25,227 nt of DNA from NCBI GenBank assembly GCA_945860255.1, contig CAMAQI010000014.1:1-25227 (forward strand). Direction: 5' to 3'. The DNA is from Methylacidiphilum caldifontis. GTDB taxonomy: Bacteria > Verrucomicrobiota > Verrucomicrobiia > Methylacidiphilales > CAMAQI01. Numbering within the stretch: the stretch's first letter is position 1; each line of letters begins with the position of its first letter. The notes below the pieces were generated by a model, which was given only the letters and a program-made list of their open reading frames with translations, ran no database searches and was not told the DNA's origin. A program made the translations under genes and the position numbers. Below are positions 7,738 through 13,522 of this stretch, in pieces.

Positions 7738-9924
7738 ATGAAATCCTCTGACTTTAAATTCGTAAACTATCTTTGGGATGACGCAGTCGCCGCCAAGCTT
7801 AACCCTGTCGAACGGCTTGTCTATCGCTCGAATCTTCTCGGTTCTGATCAACGGATCACGAATACCGGCGGTGGAAATACCTCTGCGAAGGTGATGGAGA
7901 TCGATCCATTAACCGGAGATAAAACAGAGGTTCTATGGGTCAAAGGTTCAGGGGGCGATCTTCGTACCTCGAAAGTTGAAAACTTCTCCTCGCTTTATCA
8001 AGGCAAGCTTCTCGGTCTCCAAAATAAGTATGCTGCGGCAAATCCAAAGGGACCGAAGACAGCAATTGAAGATGAAATGGTCGGAATGTATGCGCAATGT
8101 ACCTTTAATTTAAATCCACGTGCCTCCTCAATCGATACCCCCCTCCACTCGTTTGTGCCGTTCAAGCATGTTGATCATACTCACCCCAATGCGGCGATTG
8201 CGATTGCGGCCTCGAAAAACTCCGAGCAGCTCACCAAAGAGATCTTTGGTGATGATGTGATCTGGACCCCTTGGCAACGCCCCGGTTTTGATTTAGGTCT
8301 CCAACTCCAAGAGGTTTGTCGGAAATATCCGAAGGCCAAGGGGGCGATCATGGGTCAACACGGTCTGATCAATTGGGCGAATGATGACAAGGAATGCTAT
8401 GAGCTTTCACTTGAATTGATCGATAAAGCGGCTCGCTATCTCGCCTCTAAGGATAAAGGTGAAAAAACTTTTGGAGGTGCAAAATATCAATCACTTGCTC
8501 CGGAAAAAAGAGCGGCGACTTTTGTTGAGCTGTTGCCTTGGCTTCGCGGTCAAGTCAGTCAATCCAAACGAATGATTGGAACGGTTCAAGAGGATGAAAA
8601 AATTCTGACTTTTGTGAACAGTGTTGATGCCCCTCGTTTGGCAGAACTCGGAACCTCTTGCCCAGATCATTTCTTGCGCACAAAAATCAAACCCCTTTTA
8701 GTCGATTGGAATCCTCAAAAAGAGGATACTGCCGCTTTGAAGAGTAAATTGGCGAGTGGGTTAGAAAAATATCGTCAAGATTATGCGGCTTACTATGAAA
8801 AATGTAAGCATGCGAATTCCCCGAAGATGCGGGATGCCACTCCAACGGTTATTTTGATCCCTGGATTGGGTATGATCGCATGGGGGAAAGATAAGAGCGA
8901 ATCCCGGGTTACGGCTGAGTTTTACAACTGTGCGGTCGAGGTGATGCGTGGGGCAGAAGCGGCAGATACTTATATCTCCCTTCCGTTACAAGAGGCCTTT
9001 GACATTGAATATTGGCTCTTAGAAGAGGCCAAGCTTCAACGGATGCCGGCTGAAAAAGAGTTAGCCCGTCAAGTGATCCTCGTCGTAGGTGCCGGAAGTG
9101 GTATCGGAAAAGAGACCGCTCATCGGATCGTTAAGGAAGGGGCTCATGTGGTTTGTGTTGATCTGAACGAAGCCGCCGCTCAAGGAACGGCTCAGGAGAT
9201 CGTCAAGAAAATGGGCGAGGGAATCGGCGTCGCTGGAACTGGTCTGTCTGGATGTGGCGTTTCGATTGGAATCTCTGGCGATATTACAAAACGGGAGAGC
9301 ATCCGTAAAGTACTCGATCAAGTGATCTACGCTTACGGTGGCTTTGACAGCATTGCCGTCACGGCAGGAATCTTTGTTCCTTCCGATACCACAGGACATA
9401 TTCCAGATGATCGTTGGGCCTTGACCTTTGCGATCAACGTCACAGGGAGCTACCTTGTTGGCGATGAAGCGTACAAGACTTGGAAAGAGCAAGGACTCCG
9501 TGGAAATCTCGTTCTCACCACGAGTGCTAATGCGGCAGTGGCGAAGAAGGGAAGCGTTGCTTACGATACGAGTAAGGCTGCGGCAAACCATCTCGTCCGT
9601 GAGCTCGCAATGGAGCTTTCTCCTTTGATTCGTGTGAACGGCGTGGCTCCGGCAACGGTCGTTCAAGGAAGTGCCATGTTCCCTCGGGATCGCGTGATCG
9701 GATCGTTGGCAAAATACAACATTCCGTTCACCGAAACGGAGAGTGATGACAGTTTAACGACGAAACTGGCTCAATTCTACGCCGATCGTACCTTAACCAA
9801 GAGTCCGATTACCCCTGCGGATCAAGCGGAAGCTTACTTCTTGCTCTTGAGTCAACGTCTCTCGAAGACAACCGGTCAAGTGATCACCGTAGATGGTGGT
9901 TTACACGAAGCCTTTCTCCGTTAA
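7738..9924 (+). CDS. Bifunctional rhamnulose-1-phosphate aldolase / lactaldehyde dehydrogenase
   Basis: Fusion of a class II aldolase (about residues 1-430) and a short-chain dehydrogenase (about 440-728). The aldolase half has the GGGNTSAK signature, H147 and H149 in HVDHTHPNAA and H208 in MGQHGLINW as likely zinc ligands. The dehydrogenase half has the NAD-binding GAGSGIG at 451-457, S596, and the YxxxK pair Y609/K613, ending in GQVITVDGG. This is the architecture of the RhaEW/YuxG-type protein, which cleaves the ketose-1-phosphate to DHAP plus L-lactaldehyde and oxidises the lactaldehyde to L-lactate. It follows the kinase gene by 37 bp; no Shine-Dalgarno is visible before the ATG. The lutABC genes downstream can consume the lactate. 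It may act on fuculose-1-P, rhamnulose-1-P or both. Confidence 0.93.
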   Translation: MKSSDFKFVNYLWDDAVAAKLNPVERLVYRSNLLGSDQRITNTGGGNTSAKVMEIDPLTGDKTEVLWVKGSGGDLRTSKVENFSSLYQGKLLGLQNKYAAANPKGPKTAIEDEMVGMYAQCTFNLNPRASSIDTPLHSFVPFKHVDHTHPNAAIAIAASKNSEQLTKEIFGDDVIWTPWQRPGFDLGLQLQEVCRKYPKAKGAIMGQHGLINWANDDKECYELSLELIDKAARYLASKDKGEKTFGGAKYQSLAPEKRAATFVELLPWLRGQVSQSKRMIGTVQEDEKILTFVNSVDAPRLAELGTSCPDHFLRTKIKPLLVDWNPQKEDTAALKSKLASGLEKYRQDYAAYYEKCKHANSPKMRDATPTVILIPGLGMIAWGKDKSESRVTAEFYNCAVEVMRGAEAADTYISLPLQEAFDIEYWLLEEAKLQRMPAEKELARQVILVVGAGSGIGKETAHRIVKEGAHVVCVDLNEAAAQGTAQEIVKKMGEGIGVAGTGLSGCGVSIGISGDITKRESIRKVLDQVIYAYGGFDSIAVTAGIFVPSDTTGHIPDDRWALTFAINVTGSYLVGDEAYKTWKEQGLRGNLVLTTSANAAVAKKGSVAYDTSKAAANHLVRELAMELSPLIRVNGVAPATVVQGSAMFPRDRVIGSLAKYNIPFTETESDDSLTTKLAQFYADRTLTKSPITPADQAEAYFLLLSQRLSKTTGQVITVDGGLHEAFLR

Positions 9925-9927
9925 TTT

Positions 9928-10016
9928 CATAAATCGGTCAAAGACCGAAACCAAGGATATCTCCTCAATGAAAATAGTCTCTAACCCAGTTCAATCGCAT
10001 TGAATTCCGATTTATG
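9928..10016 (+). promoter_or_regulatory. Structured intergenic region after the aldolase-dehydrogenase gene
   Basis: Outer arms CATAAATCGG (9928-9937) and CCGATTTATG (10007-10016) are perfect complements. Inside are hairpins CGGTC-AAA-GACCG (9935-9947) and TTCAAT-CGC-ATTGAA (9990-10004). The first hairpin shares three bases with the outer left arm, so the two structures compete. It is followed by A/T-rich sequence with T-runs. It could be a terminator region, an mRNA 3' structure or a switch; no known riboswitch class was recognised. This lies in the 237-bp gap before lutA, in which no gene is seen. Confidence 0.4.
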
Positions 10017-10120
10017 GATTTTAAAAATACAGTTTCATTTATTTTTTTGTTTTCGGGATTTGACGAAAACCGAAATAGGTTGACTGTTTTGCGAAAGATT
10101 TCAAGAGTGAGGGACGAAGA

Positions 10121-10148
10121 GACCGCCAAGAGCGTGCTCTTGGCGGTC
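10121..10148 (+). promoter_or_regulatory. Perfect 13-bp stem hairpin just upstream of lutA
   Basis: Arms of 13 bp (10121-10133 and 10136-10148, GACCGCCAAGAGC and its complement) are separated by two bases, giving an almost perfect 28-bp palindrome that ends 13 bp before the lutA ATG. No T-run follows on either strand, so a normal intrinsic terminator is unlikely. It could be an operator, a translational control hairpin next to the ribosome-binding region, or a dispersed REP-like repeat. Confidence 0.7.
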
Positions 10149-10161
10149 GGAAATTAAATCT

Positions 10162-10878
10162 ATGAATATCCATCTTTATGTCCCTTGTTTTGTCGATCAG
10201 CTCTACCCAAAGGCAGCGATGGCGATGGTTGAGATTTTAGAAAAACTCGGTCATACCGTCGAATTCGAGGAAAAAATTGCCTGCTGCGGTCAGCCGGCTT
10301 TTAACTCTGGTTACTGGGAGGAGGCCAGAACGGTTGCGGCAAGAACCGTCGAGGGATTGGAGTCGGCGGAGGTGGTCGTGATCGGCTCCGGCTCTTGTGG
10401 AGCGATGCTGCATAAATTTTACCCGGAACTTTTTAAAGAGACGCCGCTCGCAGAAAAGGCGAATGCCTTGGCGAATAAGACTTATGAGTTTACCGATTTT
10501 CTCGTGCGAAAACTGGGGGTAACCGATCTCGGTGCAAAATTTCCTCACAAGATCACTTATCATGATGGCTGTCACGGACTCCGTGAGCTCGGAATTAAAA
10601 GCCAACCCCGTCAACTTCTGGAAAAGGTTCAAGGACTTACGTTGGTCGAGATGAAGGAGGCGGAAAGTTGTTGCGGCTTTGGCGGAACTTTCTCAGCCAA
10701 GTTTCCCTTGGTCTCTTCAGCAATGGGAGATGGCAAATGTGCCTCGGCTTTGGAAACGGAGGCGGAGTATATTGTTTCTGCCGATTCGAGTTGCCTGATG
10801 CAAATTCAAGGATTATTGACCCGTCAGCAAAAGCCGATTCAAACCATTCATATTGCGGAAGTTCTGGTGAGTCGATGA
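10162..10878 (+). CDS. lutA: L-lactate oxidation Fe-S protein LutA
   Basis: Subunit of the LutABC complex that oxidises L-lactate to pyruvate. The 238-aa length equals B. subtilis LutA. It has two cysteine-rich CCG domains: the first ends in ACCGQPAFNSGYW (about residue 41) and the second, starting ITYHDGCHGLRELG, ends in SCCGFGGTFS (about residue 171); these domains bind Fe-S clusters in heterodisulfide-reductase-like subunits. A GGAAAT stretch about 8 nt before the ATG is a modest ribosome-binding site, directly after the 28-bp palindrome. Its stop overlaps the lutB start (ATGA). The position after a lactaldehyde dehydrogenase indicates a role in disposing of L-lactate made from deoxyhexoses. 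Confidence 0.93.
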   Translation: MNIHLYVPCFVDQLYPKAAMAMVEILEKLGHTVEFEEKIACCGQPAFNSGYWEEARTVAARTVEGLESAEVVVIGSGSCGAMLHKFYPELFKETPLAEKANALANKTYEFTDFLVRKLGVTDLGAKFPHKITYHDGCHGLRELGIKSQPRQLLEKVQGLTLVEMKEAESCCGFGGTFSAKFPLVSSAMGDGKCASALETEAEYIVSADSSCLMQIQGLLTRQQKPIQTIHIAEVLVSR

Positions 10879-12272
10879 ACGCTACTTTTTCAAAAGATTT
10901 TAAAAAGAACTCCGGCCGAATGAGTCAAGATTTGACCCATCGTGCCGTGATTAAAAAAGCGCTCGGGGCTTATGAGATCAAACGGGATGAGAACCGCTCT
11001 AAATATTTGAATTGGCAAGAGGCGCGTCAAGCCGCCTCGGAAATCAAATGGGAAGCGGTGAATCACCTTGATCATTATTTGCTAGAGATGACCAAAAATT
11101 TAGAGGCGCGTGGCACAAAGGTTTTTTGGGCCTCCAATGCCGAAGAGGCACGTCAATATGTGATCTCGCTAGCGGTTGAAAAAAAGGTTAAATCGATTAT
11201 TAAATCGAAGACGATGACCTCCGAGGAGATTCATCTCAACGGTGCTTTGGAAAAGCTCGGTTACGATGTCGTGGAGTCCGATCTCGGGGAGTATATTGTT
11301 CAACTCAATGAGGAGCCTCCCTATCATCTGGTTTTTCCGGCGATGCACCTGACCCGTGGACAGATCAAAGAGATTTTTAAACGGAAACTCGGAAGTGATA
11401 CCTCGGATTTGCCCGAAGAGTTGACAATGGTTGCCCGTAACATCATGCGGCAAAAATATCTGACCGCCGATATGGGGATCAGTGGGGCCAATTTCGGAAT
11501 TGCTGAAACGGGGATGATCTCGATCACCGAAAATGAAGGAAACGCGCGGTTAACAACCTCCTTCCCGAAGATCCATGTCTCCCTGATGGGAATCGAAAAA
11601 GTGATTCCCAAATTGGGTGATTTGGCGATTCTCCTCCCGCTTTTAGCGACTGCAGGGGCAGGTCAGCAGATCACCTGTTATAACACAATGATCGGTGGAC
11701 CACGTCAGCCGGGGGAATGTGACGGCCCTGAAGAGTTTCACCTCGTCCTCATTGATAATCGACGTACCGAACTCTTAGCCGATGCCGAGCAGCGCGATGC
11801 ACTTCATTGTATTCGCTGTGGGGCTTGCCTCAATGTCTGTCCGATTTTCAAAAACTCTGGCGGTCATAGTTATGGAACGACCTATCAAGGGCCAATCGGT
11901 TCTGTGATCACTCCGCATCTGCGTGGATTACAGGATTGGAAACATCTTTCCTCCGCCTCCTCGCTTTGTGGCTCCTGTACCGAGGTCTGTCCGGTGAAGA
12001 TTGATATTCATCACCATCTCCTTCACAATCGACGGAATGCGGCGACGCAGATGCCCGTCTGGTGGGAGAGGATTGCCTTTAAAGGATTTTCAATCGCAAC
12101 GGCGAATCCGGCTTTGTTTCAACTCGGAATTAAAATCGCAAGAGTTTTTCAACCACTCCACTTTTTAGTCAAAGGAACGCTATTCGATCCTGTTCGTGCT
12201 TGGACTCAGACACGGGATCTTCCAAACATTCCAGCGAAAAGCTTTCGTCAACAATGGAAATCAAAACAATGA
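10875..12272 (+). CDS. lutB: L-lactate oxidation Fe-S protein LutB
   Basis: Iron-sulfur subunit of LutABC. From the ATG at 10875, which overlaps the lutA stop as ATGA, it is 465 aa (B. subtilis LutB is 476). The N-terminal part is the LUD domain, with VKSIIKSKTMTSEEIHLN, TADMGISGANFGIAETGMI and a GGPRQPGECDGPEEFHL segment. The C-terminal part carries ferredoxin-type cysteine clusters: C312, C315, C318, C322 (CIRCGACLNVCP) and C365, C368, C372 (CGSCTEVCP). The reading frame is open upstream to 10668 inside lutA, but that region is a shadow of lutA. Translational coupling with both neighbours supports a stoichiometric complex. Confidence 0.95.
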   Translation: MNATFSKDFKKNSGRMSQDLTHRAVIKKALGAYEIKRDENRSKYLNWQEARQAASEIKWEAVNHLDHYLLEMTKNLEARGTKVFWASNAEEARQYVISLAVEKKVKSIIKSKTMTSEEIHLNGALEKLGYDVVESDLGEYIVQLNEEPPYHLVFPAMHLTRGQIKEIFKRKLGSDTSDLPEELTMVARNIMRQKYLTADMGISGANFGIAETGMISITENEGNARLTTSFPKIHVSLMGIEKVIPKLGDLAILLPLLATAGAGQQITCYNTMIGGPRQPGECDGPEEFHLVLIDNRRTELLADAEQRDALHCIRCGACLNVCPIFKNSGGHSYGTTYQGPIGSVITPHLRGLQDWKHLSSASSLCGSCTEVCPVKIDIHHHLLHNRRNAATQMPVWWERIAFKGFSIATANPALFQLGIKIARVFQPLHFLVKGTLFDPVRAWTQTRDLPNIPAKSFRQQWKSKQ

Positions 12273-12973
12273 ACGGCTCGAAGGATCAAATTTTAGCGCG
12301 GATTCGTGAGGCATTACGAAGTCAGGCCCCTGTTCCGGGAAATCACGATTACTCTCACTTGGCGATGACCCCCTCTCGTCCTAAGCCAGAGCTGGAAAAT
12401 TTTCGTCAATGGCTTCCTCCTGTGGAATCGAACTCTGAAAATCAATGGGATCTCTTAACGAAGAGTTTTCATGCCTTGAAGACCGATTTCGGGTTGTTGG
12501 AATCGAAAGCGAGATTAATTGATTTCGTTCTTGAGCTTCAACGGGTCGAGCAATGGAAACGAGTCGGAATTCATCATGGAGCGATGACGGATGAGATTGC
12601 GTCTCATCTGGAGATCGAAAAGCTTTGGGTCGACGAAGGCTATGATCCGCAAGCGATGGAGCAGTGTGAAGTCGGAATTTCGGAGTGTGATGCGATCGTC
12701 GCACAAACGGGGAGTATTTTAATCACGGCGAAAAGCGGTGGCGGTCGTGGACTCTCGGTTTTACCCCCGCATCATTTGGTGCTCGCGAGAACTTCGCAGA
12801 TCGTTCCTGATCTTCCTTCGGCCTACGAGCTTTTGTACAAACGCTACGGCGGAAATTTTCCAAGTATGATCAGCTTTATTACCGGCCCCAGTCGAACTGG
12901 AGATATCGAGCGGATCGTCGTTTTAGGAGCACATGGCCCGAAGAAATTAACCGTGGCGATCTTGAAAGATTAA
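12269..12973 (+). CDS. lutC: L-lactate oxidation protein LutC (LUD domain)
   Basis: Third subunit of LutABC, a LUD-domain protein. The ATG at 12269 overlaps the lutB stop (ATGA), giving 234 aa, close to B. subtilis LutC (240). An in-frame ATG at 12254 is an alternative; the coupled start is preferred. Recognisable segments are MNGSKDQILARIREAL at the N-terminus, ECDAIVAQTGSILIT, GRGLSVLPPHHLVLA and FITGPSRTGDIERIVVLGAHGPKKL at the C-terminus, which follow the family pattern. Last gene of the deoR operon; only a weak GAGAA/TTCTC hairpin follows, so no convincing terminator was found. Confidence 0.93.
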   Translation: MNGSKDQILARIREALRSQAPVPGNHDYSHLAMTPSRPKPELENFRQWLPPVESNSENQWDLLTKSFHALKTDFGLLESKARLIDFVLELQRVEQWKRVGIHHGAMTDEIASHLEIEKLWVDEGYDPQAMEQCEVGISECDAIVAQTGSILITAKSGGGRGLSVLPPHHLVLARTSQIVPDLPSAYELLYKRYGGNFPSMISFITGPSRTGDIERIVVLGAHGPKKLTVAILKD

Positions 12974-13096
12974 CCGATTCCTTGAACGAGAAAAAATTCT
13001 CTCAGAAAAACCAGTCTCACACCAAGACACTAAAACACGAAGGAAATCATCTAAAATACAGGGGCGTGCCTCGCGCCGAAAAGGTTCGGGAATCGA

Positions 13097-13267
13097 GAAT
13101 GGCACAGTTGTGAAGCGGATTTTTAAAACATTTTAAATAGGGAACTCAGGAAAAAAGGAAAAAATAATCCTGATTTCCTGCTTTCCCCATTGAATTGTAT
13201 TTTTTGCATAATCGATTGAATGGCAGATGTTTATATATTCTAGGAAGTTTTTACTTCACTAAGAGGA
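13097..13267 (+). repeat. Intergenic repeat R1 (diverged, direct copy of R2)
   Basis: Shares its two ends with the segment at 18725-18908. The left end reads GAATGGCACA then TTGTGA and GCGGATTTTT. The right end reads TTTATATATT, TAGGAAGTTT, TACTTCACTA and GAGGA. The middles have diverged but both are palindrome-rich; here arms GGGAA/TTTCCC and CAGGAAA/TTTCCTG lie within 13140-13187. Both copies are in the same orientation. Confidence 0.7.
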
Positions 13268-13295
13268 AGGGGCACAGCCGCCGAGTAAGAGAGGG

Positions 13296-13439
13296 TTAAC
13301 CGCCAAAAGGATCGTGAAAACGATTAGCCACTAACAGCGGAGCTGGTTGTAATTTTAGCTCGGAGGGTGGAAGGGGAGCAACATAAATTCAACCCCGACA
13401 AAGAGTACGGGGCAGGAATTCGCCAAGTTTTAAAGTCAT
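13296..13439 (+). repeat. 144-bp inverted repeat, copy 1 (left of uvrA)
   Basis: Nearly identical to the reverse complement of 16407-16549; by eye only two substitutions and one single-base indel separate them. Contains a hairpin ATCGT-GAAA-ACGAT with a GNRA-type loop (13311-13324) and a hairpin CCCCG...CGGGG (13393-13412). It ends 83 bp before the uvrA start. No transposase gene in or near it. Confidence 0.92.
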
Positions 13440-13522
13440 CTTTTCTGTTTTGAATTTTTGAAATCTGCCCCCTTGACTTTTTGATCAAGAAGAGTGAGGT
13501 TGACGGTTAGGTTTATTGAATC

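Larger units (their letters stand above)
12974..13522. other. 549-bp gene-free region packed with repeats
   Basis: No credible gene on either strand. In order it holds: a short stretch near 13016-13046 (ACACCAAGACACTAAAACAC) resembling dispersed AAGACACC-type repeats; a degenerate GAA-loop hairpin near 13083-13097; the diverged repeat R1 (13097-13267), which includes a long imperfect hairpin at 13140-13187; and inverted-repeat copy 1 (13296-13439). The last 80 bp before uvrA contain TTGACT and a TTGATCAA palindrome but no clear -10 box. Confidence 0.75.

Noticed and set aside
9061..9666. 201-codon open frame on the minus strand
   Set aside because: It lies fully inside the dehydrogenase half of the aldolase-dehydrogenase gene, has no recognisable domain and is Cys/Arg/Ser-rich like antisense shadows.
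10121..10148. Intrinsic terminator before lutA
   Set aside because: No T-run follows the stem on either strand, and it abuts the lutA start.
10668..10874. Upstream extension of the lutB frame
   Set aside because: Runs inside lutA in another frame; the coupled ATGA start at 10875 matches LutB length.
1..13000. Bacterial microcompartment for fucose/rhamnose breakdown
   Set aside because: No shell protein genes or propanediol enzymes are present; lactaldehyde is predicted to be oxidised to lactate instead.
13328..13449. 41-codon open frame through repeat copy 1, possibly a transposase remnant
   Set aside because: It begins after a stop that is also a stop in copy 2, the single-base indel shifts the frame between copies, and the peptide resembles nothing I recognise.
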